A stretch of DNA of 64,000 nucleotides from Microbacterium testaceum (lineage in GTDB: Bacteria; Actinomycetota; Actinomycetes; Actinomycetales; Microbacteriaceae). Made by a program: the position numbers and the translations under genes. The first letter of the stretch is position 1. Each line of letters begins with the position of its first letter. Positions 48,125 to 56,868 of the stretch are shown piece after piece. Below the pieces are notes generated by a model. The model was given only the letters and a program-made list of their open reading frames with translations, searched no databases and was not told where the DNA came from. The stretch spans positions 124,001 to 188,000 of the forward strand of contig NZ_JAJGNJ010000002.1 of NCBI RefSeq assembly GCF_020781835.1. Reading direction: 5' to 3'.

Positions 48125-49339
48125 ATGCCTGTGATCGCGGTCTCCACGCATCTGGCCGCGATCCTCTCGGCCGTCGAACCCCTCGCCGCGGAACAGCGGC
48201 CTCTGGAGCGTGCGCGGGGTCGGGTGCTGCGGCATCCGGTGCACGCGGTCGTGGACGTCCCCGGCTTCGACAACTCGGCCATGGACGGCTTCGCCGTGCG
48301 GTTCGACGACGTCTCCGCCGTGCCCGCGAGGCTGCGCGTCGTCGCCGACCTCCCGGCGGGGACGTCGGAAGATCCCGCGCTGCGCCCCGGGGAGGCCGCG
48401 CGCATCATGACCGGCGCACCGGTGCCGACGGATGCCACGGCCGTCGTGCCGTTCGAAGACACGCGGGACGGTCTCACCGGGTCGCTGTCCGAGACCACGG
48501 TCCTCGCAGCCCCGCGCGGGAGCGGCACCCACATCCGACGTCGCGGGTCGGACACACCCGCGGGTGCCATGGTCGTCGCCGCGGGGGTGCGGCTGACCGC
48601 CGCGCGGATCGCCGCGATCGCGGCATCCGGAACCGCGGCCGTCGAGGTCGCGCGGGCGCCGAGGGTCGCCGTGATCTCCACCGGGTCGGAGCTCGTCGCT
48701 CCCGGGATGCCGCCGGCCCACGGGCAGATCCCGGAGTCGAACAGCTTCCTGCTCGCGGGTCTCGCCGAGGAGGCGGGGGCCGAGGTCGTGCTGCGGACGA
48801 GCGTGGGCGACGAGGGCGACGGACCCCGCGCGATGATCGCCGAGGCGGAGCGGCTCGGGGCGGACGTCGTGGTCTTCTCGGGCGGCGTGAGCGCGGGCGC
48901 GTACGAGGTCGTGAAGAACAGCCTCGGCGACCTGCTCTCGTTCGTGCAGGTCGCGATGCAACCCGCGCGACCGCAGGGATTCGGGCGGACCCCGGCGGGC
49001 ACGCTCGTGTTCGGGCTGCCCGGCAATCCGGTCAGTGCGGCGGTGTCGTTCGAGGTGTTCGTGCGACCCGCGCTGCGGGCGCTGGAGGGCGATCCCGGCG
49101 ACGATCGCGCCGTCGTCCGCGTCCCGCTCGCCGACGGATGGCGGGTGCGCGTCGACCGTGTGCAGTACGTTCCCGTGCGGCTCGACCGGACCGACCCCGC
49201 CGCCTGGCGTGCCGTCCCGCCCGCGCCCGGAACCCGCGGCTCCACCCGCGGCCTCGGCGACGCGGACGGTTACGCCCTGATCCCGCCGGGCGGGCAGGAC
49301 CTCGAGCCCGGCGACGTCGTCGAGGTGAGGCTCGCGTGA
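48125..49339 (+). CDS. moeA: Molybdopterin molybdotransferase
   Basis: Inserts molybdenum into adenylylated molybdopterin. Protein of 404 residues with the MoeA order: VDVPGFDNSAMDGFAVRFDD near residue 45, GEAARIMTGAPVPTDATAVVPFED, RVAVISTGSELV...GQIPESNSFLL (MoCF-binding domain), VFSGGVSAGAYEVVKNSL and VFGLPGNPVSAAVSFEVFVRPALR. First of three overlapping genes with mobA and the small gene. The cofactor is needed by the molybdopterin oxidoreductase encoded about 4 kb upstream. Confidence 0.96.
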   Translation: MPVIAVSTHLAAILSAVEPLAAEQRPLERARGRVLRHPVHAVVDVPGFDNSAMDGFAVRFDDVSAVPARLRVVADLPAGTSEDPALRPGEAARIMTGAPVPTDATAVVPFEDTRDGLTGSLSETTVLAAPRGSGTHIRRRGSDTPAGAMVVAAGVRLTAARIAAIAASGTAAVEVARAPRVAVISTGSELVAPGMPPAHGQIPESNSFLLAGLAEEAGAEVVLRTSVGDEGDGPRAMIAEAERLGADVVVFSGGVSAGAYEVVKNSLGDLLSFVQVAMQPARPQGFGRTPAGTLVFGLPGNPVSAAVSFEVFVRPALRALEGDPGDDRAVVRVPLADGWRVRVDRVQYVPVRLDRTDPAAWRAVPPAPGTRGSTRGLGDADGYALIPPGGQDLEPGDVVEVRLA

Positions 49340-49920
49340 GCCTCGACGCGATCCTGCTGGCCGGGGGCCGCGGCGCGCGCGTCGGCGGGGCGGCGAAGCC
49401 GTTGTTCCGCCTCGACGGCACGACGCTGCTCGCCCGCGCCGTCGCCGCCGCCCGGGGTGCGGGTGCGGCGCGGATCGTCGTCGCGGCCCCGGTCCTCGAA
49501 CCCGGGCTCGACGTGACCTGGGTGCGCGAGGACCCCCCATTCGGCGGCCCCGTCGCGGGCGCGCTCGCCGGGCTCGCCGCGGTCACGGCCGAGGAGGTGC
49601 TGCTGCTCGCGTGCGACCTCGTCGACCCGGCATCCGCGCTCGCCGCGCTGCCGTCGATCCCCGACGACGCCGACGGCGTGTGCCTCGCCGAGGGCGGCCG
49701 ACCCCAATGGCTCACGGGCCGATACCGGACCGCGGCACTGCGCGAGGCGGCATCCCGGATCGAGAACGGAGGACGGGATGCCGCGATGCGGACGCTCCTC
49801 GGAACCTCGCGGATCGCGTTCGTCGACGGCCCCGCGGCGCTGTCGCGCGACATCGACACGTGGGACGATCTGACCGCGGCCGGGGGATCGGCCGCGCTCG
49901 AGCCCGAGGAGGAGCCGTGA
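49336..49920 (+). CDS. mobA: Molybdenum cofactor guanylyltransferase-like protein
   Basis: Nucleotidyltransferase of 194 residues with LLAGGRGARVGGAAKPLFRLDG (GTP-binding signature), PFGGPVAGALAGLAA and a DxD-like LLLACDLVD. MobA links GMP to molybdopterin to form the dinucleotide cofactor used by formate dehydrogenase-type enzymes. GTG start overlapping moeA by 4 bp, and the stop overlaps the next gene. A CTP-using MocA-like role cannot be excluded by sequence alone. Confidence 0.9.
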   Translation: MSLDAILLAGGRGARVGGAAKPLFRLDGTTLLARAVAAARGAGAARIVVAAPVLEPGLDVTWVREDPPFGGPVAGALAGLAAVTAEEVLLLACDLVDPASALAALPSIPDDADGVCLAEGGRPQWLTGRYRTAALREAASRIENGGRDAAMRTLLGTSRIAFVDGPAALSRDIDTWDDLTAAGGSAALEPEEEP

Positions 49921-50186
49921 CCGAATCCCGCACCCTGCCCCCCGAGGCGCTGAACGACTGGAGCGCGGCCCTGGCCGAGCGGTTCGGTCTCACCGAGGGC
50001 GACATCCCGATCGCGCTGATCCTCGACCTCGCCCGCGACGTCGCGAACGGTGTCGCGCGCCCGGCGGCTCCCCTCAGTGCGTTCGTCGCGGGCCTGGCCG
50101 CGGGCCGGGCCGGGGGCACGCCCGCCGACACCGAGGCGGCCGTCGCCGCGGTGGTCGAGCTGGCGCGAGGGTGGAACGCGGACTGA
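49917..50186 (+). CDS. DUF6457-like small protein linked to MobA
   Basis: Helical protein of 89 residues (LNDWSAALAERFGLTEGDIPIALILDLARDVANGVARPAAPLSAFVAGLAAG...), matching the small domain often fused or adjacent to MobA in actinobacteria. GTGA overlap with mobA. No catalytic residues seen; likely an accessory to molybdenum cofactor maturation. Confidence 0.8.
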   Translation: MTESRTLPPEALNDWSAALAERFGLTEGDIPIALILDLARDVANGVARPAAPLSAFVAGLAAGRAGGTPADTEAAVAAVVELARGWNAD

Positions 50187-50231
50187 CCGCCTCGCCGTCG
50201 GGCGGAGGTCTTCGGCGACACGCCGCGGTCC

Positions 50232-50318
50232 GGCGGTCGGTGCCGGCGTATCGGGCAGGAACCCCGCAGGACGGCGCGGCCCGCCCGCGCACGGCCCGGC
50301 ACGGCGCGGCCGACCGCC
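50232..50318. terminator. Candidate terminator between convergent genes
   Basis: GGCGGTCGG followed by TGCCGG (50232-50246) can pair with CCGGCA (50296-50301) and CCGACCGCC (50310-50318), leaving an 8-nt bulge and a 49-nt GC-rich loop. It ends two bases before the stop of the convergent HTH-citrate synthase gene. Thermodynamic strength was not computed. Confidence 0.4.
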
Positions 50319-50320
50319 GC

Positions 50321-51502
50321 CTACGGCCCGACGTACTCGCCGCGCGGACGCAGCCGCATCGCAGGCTCGGCGTACTCGGCGGCTATGTGGGCGATCCACC
50401 CGGCCGTGCGCCCGACGACGAAGACGGTGGCGGCGGCGTCCTCGGGAAGGCGCGCCCCCGAGGCCAGGGCCGCCAGCGCCAGATCGACGTTGGGCGCGAG
50501 GCGGGCGCGGTCGGCGACGACCTCTTGGAGCCGGCGCACGGCATCCATCGTCCCCTCGCCGTCGGGCAGAGCCGCGAGAAGCGGGAAGAGGGCGTCCGCC
50601 CGATCGTCGACGCCGCTGTACAGCGGATGGCCGAATCCCGGGATGCCGTTGCCGTCCTGTAACGCCTCCGCCAGCGCCCGCTCCGGCTCCATGCCCCGGC
50701 GCACGCGGGTGAGCAGGCGCGCGGTGCGGGTGGCTGCGGAGATGTGCAGCGGGGAGTCGGCCGCGCCGAGCGCGGCGCTGACCGCGGCATACCCGTCCGC
50801 GCGAGCAGACGCCGCCGCCCGCGCCGCGAAGGTCGACACCGCGAGATCGTGGTCGATGAGCAGCACGAGAGCGGCGTTGACGGCCGCGACGACGGGCTCG
50901 GACGGCGCTGCCGTCCATGCGCTGGTGAGCGAGCGGGCGAGGTCGTGGTGCGGGTCGCCGCCGAGCGCAGCGGGGATGCCGGTCAGCAGGGCCCAGCCGA
51001 TGCGGTGCGCCGTCGCGGGCGTCGCGTCCCGGCGGAGGGGGTCGTCGGCGGCGAAGCCGGTCACCGCGGCGCGCAGCCGGTCCATGGCGCCGGCGTGCAG
51101 GGGGAGCGCCTGCACCATCGCGCGGGCGGAACCGATCGCGGTGTCCGGGGCGTCGGCGCGCTCGCTGCCCCACAGCCATGCCACCACCTCGGCGAACGGC
51201 TCATCGATCAGGTCGCGCGCGCGGCGGCCGCGGTACAGCAACTCGTCGTCCTCGATGTCGGCGATGTCGGTCTGGATCACGCCGAGCGGCATCCCGGTGG
51301 TGGGGTGGGCGGGCGGGTGGGCGGCGGTGCGGCGGCGGCCGGTGGCGAACGCCTCGACCTCGAGGGCGTCGAACGTCGATCCGTGCGCGTCGCGCTCGCG
51401 CGCGAGCATGCCGCGCGAGACGTAGGCGTACAGCGTCGCGGGCTTCACGCCGAGGCGCGCGGCGGCCTGGGCGGCCGTGAGACGGGGGAGCGACGCGGGC
51501 AC
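50321..51502 (-). CDS. Citrate synthase-like protein with N-terminal DNA-binding domain
   Basis: Protein of 393 residues. Residues ~7-35 form a MerR/excisionase-like helix-turn-helix (LTAAQAAARLGVKPATLYAYVSRGML), followed by a citrate synthase fold: GVIQTDIADIEDDELLYRGR, SPLHISAATR (catalytic His region), GFGHPLYSG (second catalytic His) and LAPNVDLALAAL (catalytic Asp). HTH-citrate synthases are known in actinobacteria, but whether they act as regulators, enzymes or both is unsettled. GTG 51502 is chosen because a longer frame crosses the start of the divergent citrate synthase gene. A palindrome abuts the start codon. Confidence 0.85.
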   Translation of the reverse strand: MPASLPRLTAAQAAARLGVKPATLYAYVSRGMLARERDAHGSTFDALEVEAFATGRRRTAAHPPAHPTTGMPLGVIQTDIADIEDDELLYRGRRARDLIDEPFAEVVAWLWGSERADAPDTAIGSARAMVQALPLHAGAMDRLRAAVTGFAADDPLRRDATPATAHRIGWALLTGIPAALGGDPHHDLARSLTSAWTAAPSEPVVAAVNAALVLLIDHDLAVSTFAARAAASARADGYAAVSAALGAADSPLHISAATRTARLLTRVRRGMEPERALAEALQDGNGIPGFGHPLYSGVDDRADALFPLLAALPDGEGTMDAVRRLQEVVADRARLAPNVDLALAALASGARLPEDAAATVFVVGRTAGWIAHIAAEYAEPAMRLRPRGEYVGP

Positions 51503-51503
51503 A

Positions 51504-51522
51504 TTGATCCGATCAACGTTGA
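51504..51522. promoter_or_regulatory. Overlapping palindromes between the two citrate synthase genes
   Basis: TTGATCCGATCAA (51504-51516, 6-bp arms around one base) overlaps TCAACGTTGA (51513-51522, a perfect 10-bp palindrome). This makes three half-sites just upstream of the minus-strand GTG and 33 bp before the plus-strand citrate synthase start. An operator for the HTH-citrate synthase itself is possible. Confidence 0.55.
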
Positions 51523-51554
51523 CGATGAGAACGTCATGTTCGCACACTGAGCGC

Positions 51555-52664
51555 ATGAGCGAGCTGATCGATGCGCCCCGGGGACTGACCGGGGTGGTGG
51601 CCGCCGAAACGTCCATCGGCGACGTGGACGGCGCTGCCGGGATGTACCACTACCGCGGGTATCCGGCGGTCGACTTGGCGCGCGCGCACTCCTTCGAAGA
51701 CGTGTGGCATCTGCTCGTCGTAGGGGAGCTCCCGGATGCCACGACCCGCGGCTCCTTCCTCGACCGGGTCGCGGCGGCCGCTGCGGACCCCGCCGTCGCC
51801 GGAGTCGTCGAGACCGTCGCGGCCCGCACCGGCGATCCGCTGACCGGGCTGCGCTCGGCCTGGCCGCTCCTGGCATCCGCTCGGGCGACCCGCCCGCTCT
51901 ACGACCTCGATGAGGACGCCCGGCTGGACGACGCGGTCGCGTTCGCCGCGGTCGCCCCGCGCGTGATCGCGGCGGTGGCCCGCGGATCGGACCCCGGCCC
52001 GACGGGCGGCGACCTCGTCGCCGACTACCTGGCCGCACTCACCGGCATCCGTCCCGATCCCGCCCACGAGCGCGCGCTCACGGCGTATCTGATCGCCGCG
52101 ATGGATCACGGCTTCAACGCCTCGACGTTCACCGCACGGGTCATCGCCTCGACGGGTGCGGACATGGCGGCCTGCCTCACGGGGGCACTCGGCGCGCTGT
52201 CCGGTCCGTTGCACGGCGGGGCCCCGGCGAGGGCGCTGGAGAGCCTCGACCGTGCGGGCGACGACCCCGAGTCGTGGATCCGCGGCGAGCTCGCTGCGGG
52301 TCGTCGCCTGATGGGCTTCGGGCACGCGGTGTACCGCACGACCGACCCGCGCTCCGCGCTGCTCCGGGCCGTGGCCGAGGGCTTCGGCGGACCGCGGGTC
52401 CGGCAGGCGCTGGCGTTCCAGGACACCGCGGAGAGACTCCTCGCCGCGCACAAGCCCGACCGGCCGCTGCACGCCAACGTCGAGTTCTACGCCGCCGTCG
52501 TGATGGAGGAGTGCGGGATCCCTCCCGAGATGTTCACGCCCACGTTCGCGCTCGCCCGCACGGTGGGATGGACGGCGCACGTGCTCGAGCAGGCGCGCGA
52601 CCCCAAGATCATCCGGCCGTCCGCGCGGTACGTCGGCCGACCGGTGAGCCGTCGGGGCGCATAG
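51555..52664 (+). CDS. Citrate/2-methylcitrate synthase (CitA-like)
   Basis: Enzyme of 369 residues condensing acetyl-CoA (or propionyl-CoA) with oxaloacetate. Regions: LTGVVAAETSIGDVDGAAGMYHYRGYPAVDLA at the start, AMDHGFNASTFTARVIASTGAD, GPLHGGAPARALE (first catalytic His), MGFGHAVYRTTDPR (second His). The acid residue sits in HANVEFYAAVVMEE, where Glu replaces the Asp of the classical NVDFYSG motif, a variant also usual in CitA-type proteins. Divergent from the HTH-citrate synthase gene with a palindrome between them; joint regulation is likely. Confidence 0.9.
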   Translation: MSELIDAPRGLTGVVAAETSIGDVDGAAGMYHYRGYPAVDLARAHSFEDVWHLLVVGELPDATTRGSFLDRVAAAAADPAVAGVVETVAARTGDPLTGLRSAWPLLASARATRPLYDLDEDARLDDAVAFAAVAPRVIAAVARGSDPGPTGGDLVADYLAALTGIRPDPAHERALTAYLIAAMDHGFNASTFTARVIASTGADMAACLTGALGALSGPLHGGAPARALESLDRAGDDPESWIRGELAAGRRLMGFGHAVYRTTDPRSALLRAVAEGFGGPRVRQALAFQDTAERLLAAHKPDRPLHANVEFYAAVVMEECGIPPEMFTPTFALARTVGWTAHVLEQARDPKIIRPSARYVGRPVSRRGA

Positions 52665-52707
52665 CGGGCGCGAGGACGCAGGGCGGCCTGTGCGAGCGCT
52701 TCGGCCG

Positions 52708-53082
52708 TCAGCTCAAGAAGTCGGCGCTGCTGAAGAACCCGATCGAGATCGACAGCAGGAAGGCCGCGACGCCCGAGATGAAGCCGGCCGCGGCGAGCTC
52801 CCGTGCCATCCGGGCGTTCAGGCTCAGGATGCCGGTCACGAACGACACGATCGCCAGAGCCCAGATGCCGAACTGGATCCACAGGAACCGGTCGAACTCG
52901 GCGACCGCGCTGACCGACACCAGGAAGATGTGCCAGCTCACGACGATCACGCCGGTGACGATGGCGATGACCGACACCGCGCGCAGGTCGCCGCGCGGCG
53001 TCGGCGGTGCCGGCGGTTGATCCCGCGGCGGCACGTGCATCCCCGGCTCGAGGGAGTCGGGGAGTTCGTCGTCGGCGGGCAT
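52708..53082 (-). CDS. Small membrane protein of unknown function
   Basis: Protein of 124 residues: a hydrophilic, Pro-rich N-terminus (MPADDELPDSLEPGMHVPPRDQPPAPP), then three predicted helices (VSVIAIVTGVIVVSWHIFLVSVSAV, FLWIQFGIWALAIVSFVTGIL and AAAGFISGVAAFLLSISIGFF). No family recognised. Cytoplasmic acidic tail first, so N-in is probable. Convergent with the citrate synthase gene. Confidence 0.7.
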   Translation of the reverse strand: MPADDELPDSLEPGMHVPPRDQPPAPPTPRGDLRAVSVIAIVTGVIVVSWHIFLVSVSAVAEFDRFLWIQFGIWALAIVSFVTGILSLNARMARELAAAGFISGVAAFLLSISIGFFSSADFLS

Positions 53083-53222
53083 GGGTCGATCCTCGCAGGT
53101 TCGTCGGCGCCCCGGGAGGGGCGCCTCGCGCATCGGGCGCGCTGCCGGAACGAGTTCGAGGAGCGCACGGCGGCGCCGCGCGGCCAGGACGTCTCGGGGC
53201 CCGGGCCGCGCGGCATCCGGGA

Positions 53223-53975
53223 TCAGAGGGCGGTGTAGCCTCCGTCGACCAGGTGGTAGCTGCCGGTGACGAAGCTGGCGGCGTCGCTGGCAAGGAAGGC
53301 GATGAGGTGGGCGACCTCGTCGGGCTTGCCCAGGCGGCCGATGGGGTGCTTGCTCACGAGGAACTCCTTGACGTCGTCGCCGACGGCGTCGAGCAGCGGG
53401 GTGTCGATGAAGCCGGGGCCCACCGAGTTCACGCGCACGCCCTGCGCCGAGTACTCCAGCGCGGCCGTCTTGGTCATGCCGACGACGGCGTGCTTGGCGG
53501 CGACGTAGGCGGGCGAGGTGGCGAAGCCGACGCTGCCGAGGATCGACGCGATGTTCACGACCGAGCCGCCGCCGTTGGCGAGGATCGAGGGGATCTGCGC
53601 CTTCATGTTGCGGAACACCGCGTTCAGGTTGATCGCGATGACCTTGTCCCACGCCTCGTCGGTGTACTCCGCGGTCGGGGCGGCGGCGCCGCCGATGCCG
53701 GCGTTGTTGACGCCGATGCGCAGGGGCGCCAGGGTGTTCGCCAGCTCGACCGACGATGCGATCCAGTCGCTGTCGGTGGCGTCGCCGACGGATGCCTCGG
53801 CGGTGCCGCCGGCCGCGCGGATCTCCTCGACGACCTTGTCCGCGTTGTCGCCGTTGAGGTCGTTCACGACCACGGCGGCCCCGTTCTGGGCCAGGAGCAG
53901 CGCGGTCGAGCGTCCGATTCCGCTGCCCGCTCCCGTCACGATCGCCGAACGGTTCGCTACGTCGTACTGAGCCAT
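53223..53975 (-). CDS. Short-chain dehydrogenase/reductase, glucose-3-dehydrogenase-like
   Basis: Classical SDR of 250 residues: TGAGSGIG (NAD(P)-binding Rossmann loop, residues ~13-20), NDLNGDNA after beta-2 (Asp suggests NAD preference), NNAG, Ser in VNIASILGS, catalytic YVAAK, and C-terminal [34 protein letters not shown]. Substrate unknown. MAQYDV start at 53975 with a GAAGAAGG-type ribosome-binding site. An AT-rich stretch around 54060-54090 may hold its promoter. Confidence 0.9.
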   Translation of the reverse strand: MAQYDVANRSAIVTGAGSGIGRSTALLLAQNGAAVVVNDLNGDNADKVVEEIRAAGGTAEASVGDATDSDWIASSVELANTLAPLRIGVNNAGIGGAAAPTAEYTDEAWDKVIAINLNAVFRNMKAQIPSILANGGGSVVNIASILGSVGFATSPAYVAAKHAVVGMTKTAALEYSAQGVRVNSVGPGFIDTPLLDAVGDDVKEFLVSKHPIGRLGKPDEVAHLIAFLASDAASFVTGSYHLVDGGYTAL

Positions 53976-54290
53976 GGTGGCCTTCTTCCCGGGCGGGCGC
54001 GGTGCCGGGAGATCTTCTCGGACGGTCCGTCCTTGTCCTTCGAGCCTACGCCCGCGTGAGACAGATAGATGCGTATGAATAGAAATTGGCCGGAGTGCAA
54101 CAAGGACCTCCGGCGTCCACCGCGCGCGGCGTGACCTCAGCGATCCGCGCCGGATCAGTGGCATCCGGGGTCTGGCGAGTGAGGTTGTGCAGATCACGGA
54201 GCTTGCTCGTCCCCCCGGCCGCCCGCGCCGTGCCGCAGCGGTTCGCCCCTTGCAGTTACGCCCGATCGACCGCGACGTTTCCGATTCGTT
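53976..54290. repeat. Gene-free gap with diverged copies of the 60-kb repeat
   Basis: The 315-bp gap between the SDR gene and the XRE-cupin gene has no gene. 54179-54210 contains GAGGTTGTGCAGATC and GGAGCTTGC, a diverged version of the two-part repeat seen three times at 60532-60832. CCTCAGCGATCCGC (54135-54148) is the same core in inverse orientation. GATTCGTTTCAGTTATC at 54283-54299 recurs with two changes at 55449-55465. 54040-54100 is AT-rich and likely carries the SDR promoter. Confidence 0.5.
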
Positions 54291-54851
54291 TCAGTTATCT
54301 GTGGATGCCACGGACCGGTGTCCGGTGCGTGCGGTGACGACCTGGGCCACCAACGGCTCCGTCGTCGCGGCGGAGAACCGGTGCGGCGACGTCGCGTCGA
54401 TCCACACCACGTCCCCCGCGCTCAGGGGGAGGATCTGCTCGCCGACGGCGAGCTCGCCGCGTCCGGAGATGACGTAGATCACGTCCTCTCCCGCGTGCTG
54501 GAACGACCGTTCCTCGGCGTGCCCCGCGGGAACGGAGACCTCGTAGGCCTCCAGGCGCGCCTCGGCGGGGGCGGGAAGGGCGCGCAGGCGGGCGCCCCGC
54601 CCGGTCTCGTCGTGACCGTCGCGGGTGCCGGCCCCATCGGACAGGAAGCGCGCGGGCGGCACCCCGAGCGCCTCGGCGAGCTGATAGAGCGTGGCGACGC
54701 TCGCGCGCACGCGCCCGTTCTCGATGTTGGAGAGGGTCGGCTGCGAGATCCCCGCGAGCCCGGCGAGCTGACGGGTGGTCAGCTGTCGCTCACGTCGTGC
54801 GGCCCGCACCGCATCCGCGATGCGCCGGTCGATCGGCTCGGTGTCGCTCAC
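54291..54851 (-). CDS. XRE-family regulator with C-terminal cupin domain (downstream copy)
   Basis: Regulator of 186 residues. XRE helix-turn-helix in residues ~10-65 (RQLTTRQLAGLAGISQPTLSNIENGRVRASVATLYQLAEALG), followed by a cupin domain (FQHAGEDVIYVISGRGELAVGEQILPLSAGDVVWIDATSPHRF) that probably senses a small molecule. GTG 54851 is chosen since GGAGGAG lies 7 bases upstream. Overlaps the similar upstream gene by 4 bp (GTGA), forming a co-translated pair. They resemble each other over the whole length, so they are products of tandem duplication. Confidence 0.88.
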   Translation of the reverse strand: MSDTEPIDRRIADAVRAARRERQLTTRQLAGLAGISQPTLSNIENGRVRASVATLYQLAEALGVPPARFLSDGAGTRDGHDETGRGARLRALPAPAEARLEAYEVSVPAGHAEERSFQHAGEDVIYVISGRGELAVGEQILPLSAGDVVWIDATSPHRFSAATTEPLVAQVVTARTGHRSVASTDN

Positions 54852-55387
54852 GACCACTCTCCTCCCGTGGTGGCCACGATCAGGATGTCGGCACCGCTCG
54901 AGCCCGCGTGCAGCCGGTGCGGGACGCCGCCGTCGACCCAGATCGCGTCGCCCGCCGCGAGAGCGCGTGGCGCCTCCGACTCCCGCAGGAGCGCCGCGTC
55001 CCCTCGCAGCACACGGACGATCTCCTCGCCCGAGTGGAGGCGGGGACGCGCCTCGCGTTCGTGGGGCTCGAGAGTGAGGCGGAGGGCGTGAAGCAGCCGT
55101 CCGGGGGTCGGATGCGCGTCGGCATCCGGGTGCGGGAGCTCGTCGATCGTCGTGGCATCGACCTTCTCCGGCGACCGGAGGAGCTCATCCGAGGGGACGT
55201 CGAGCGCCTCGGCGAGGAGGGCGAGCGTGCGCAGACTCGGGAAGATCCGGCCGTTCTCGATGTTCGACACGAACGGCTGCGACGTGCCGATGAGGCCCGA
55301 GAGGTCGCGCATGGAGAGGCCGAGCGCGCGACGCCGCGCCCGCACCGCCGCGCCGATCGCGGTCGCCGGCCTCTGCTCGTCGCTCAC
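54848..55387 (-). CDS. XRE-family regulator with C-terminal cupin domain (upstream copy)
   Basis: Regulator of 179 residues: HTH LGLSMRDLSGLIGTSQPFVSNIENGRIFPSLRTLALLAEALDVP, then a cupin (HSGEEIVRVLRGDAALLRESEAPRALAAGDAIWVDGGVPHRL). Same layout as the following gene. Divergent from an NtaA-type monooxygenase gene, so the pair likely controls that enzyme and itself; this is inference from position. GTG start. Confidence 0.88.
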   Translation of the reverse strand: MSDEQRPATAIGAAVRARRRALGLSMRDLSGLIGTSQPFVSNIENGRIFPSLRTLALLAEALDVPSDELLRSPEKVDATTIDELPHPDADAHPTPGRLLHALRLTLEPHEREARPRLHSGEEIVRVLRGDAALLRESEAPRALAAGDAIWVDGGVPHRLHAGSSGADILIVATTGGEWS

Positions 55388-55439
55388 TTCTCGAGGATAC
55401 GGGGCGCCTCGCCCCGATGCCCGGAGCGCGCGAGAGGCG

Positions 55440-55467
55440 TTGCAAAGCGATTTGTTTTAGTTATCAT
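55440..55467 (+). promoter_or_regulatory. Promoter of the monooxygenase gene
   Basis: TTGCAA at 55440-55445, spacer of 16 bp, TATCAT at 55462-55467, in an AT-rich patch 33 bp before the monooxygenase start. The embedded GATTTGTTTTAGTTATC is repeated with two changes at the far end of the XRE-cupin pair (54283-54299). Confidence 0.6.
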
Positions 55468-55500
55468 CGACACGTCGTCGTCCTTTCGGTCAGGAGTTCC

Positions 55501-56868
55501 ATGAGCAAGCACCTCATCCTCGGCGCGTTCGAGGAGTTCACGCCCAACTTCATCGGCAACGCCTGGCACCACCCCCGAGCGAACACGCGTGGCTTCGCGA
55601 CCCTGGAGTACTGGCGCGAGCTCGTGGCGACCGTCGAGGAGGGCGGGTTCGACTTCGTCTTCCTCGCCGAAGCGATCGGTTACCCGATGAACGATGCGGG
55701 CGAGGTTCCCGAAGCGGTGATCCGTGAGGCGGTGCAGGTCCCGGTGCACGACCCCGTGGCGCTCATGTCGGCGCTCGCTGCGATGGTTCCGCGGATCGGC
55801 CTGGTCGTCACGGCATCCACGACCGCTCAGCGCCCCCTGCTGAACGCGCGGACCTTCGCGACGCTCGACCACCTCAGCGAGGGGCGCATGGGGTGGAACA
55901 TCGTCACGAGCGACAACCAGCAGGCCCTCGTGCGGCTCCTGGGGCTGGACGGGATCACCCCGCACGACGAGCGCTACGCCCGGGCGCAGGAGTTCGTCGA
56001 CCTCTCGCTGCGGCTGTGGCAGGAGGGCTGGGACGACGACGCGATCTTGGCGGACAAGGCGAGCAAGACCTGGGCCGACCCGGCCAAGGTGCACCGCATC
56101 CAGCACGACGGGCGCTACTTCCGCTTCGACGGATACTTCCCGGCGATTCCGTCGCCGCAGCGCACGCCCACCCTGTTCCAGGCCGGCACGTCGGCTGCGG
56201 GCACGACCTTCGCCGCCGGGTACGCGGAGTGCGTCTTCACGCAGGATCGCGAGACCGCCCGCGCCGCGCGCTCGGTGCGCACCCTGCGCGAGAAGGCGGT
56301 CGCGGCCGGACGCCCCGCCGACTCGATCTCGGTCATCAACGGCGCCAGCTTCGTCGTCGGCGACACGGATGCCGAGGCCCACCGCCTGCGCGACGAGCTG
56401 AACCGCACGCCCACCCGCGAAGCCGCGGCGGCCCTGTTCCTCGGGTGGTCGGGTGTCGACCTGTCGCTCCTCGACCCCGACGCGACGCTGGACGACGTCG
56501 CCACCGAGGTCGGCCAGACGACGGTGAACCTGTGGCGGAATCCCGACGGCGTCAGTCCGACCGTCGGCGAGGTGCTCGACATGCTGCCGTCGACGATCGG
56601 TGGCGTGAAGTTCACCGGCACCGCGCAGAGCATCGCCGACCAGGTGGAGGCCTTCGTCGCCGAGACGGACGTCGACGGCTTCCTCATCGAGAACTGGTAC
56701 GGCGGTGCCGAGGGCTACGTCGACGTCATCCGGGAGGTGCTGCCCGAGCTGCGCTCGCGCGGCCTGCTGCCCGACGAACCACGTCGGGGCACGCTCCGCG
56801 AGATGCTCACCGGATCCGGTCCGCACCTGCCCGCCTGGCATCCCGGGAGTCGCGCCGCGCGCGGCTGA
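55501..56868 (+). CDS. NtaA/SnaA/DszA-family FMN-dependent monooxygenase
   Basis: Flavin monooxygenase of 455 residues with a luciferase-like barrel. It uses FMNH2 from a partner reductase to oxidise C-S or C-N bonds. Signatures: FEEFTPNFIGNAWHHPRANTRGFATLEYW at the start, TASTTAQRPLLNARTFATLDHLSEGRMGWNIVTS, KVHRIQHDGRYFRFDGYFPAIPSPQRTPTLFQAGTSAAG and PSTIGGVKFTGTAQSIADQVEAFV. Alternative substrates include nitrilotriacetate, dibenzothiophene sulfone and methionine-derived sulfonates; none can be chosen. No reductase gene is adjacent. Probably regulated by the divergent XRE-cupin pair. Confidence 0.9.
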   Translation: MSKHLILGAFEEFTPNFIGNAWHHPRANTRGFATLEYWRELVATVEEGGFDFVFLAEAIGYPMNDAGEVPEAVIREAVQVPVHDPVALMSALAAMVPRIGLVVTASTTAQRPLLNARTFATLDHLSEGRMGWNIVTSDNQQALVRLLGLDGITPHDERYARAQEFVDLSLRLWQEGWDDDAILADKASKTWADPAKVHRIQHDGRYFRFDGYFPAIPSPQRTPTLFQAGTSAAGTTFAAGYAECVFTQDRETARAARSVRTLREKAVAAGRPADSISVINGASFVVGDTDAEAHRLRDELNRTPTREAAAALFLGWSGVDLSLLDPDATLDDVATEVGQTTVNLWRNPDGVSPTVGEVLDMLPSTIGGVKFTGTAQSIADQVEAFVAETDVDGFLIENWYGGAEGYVDVIREVLPELRSRGLLPDEPRRGTLREMLTGSGPHLPAWHPGSRAARG

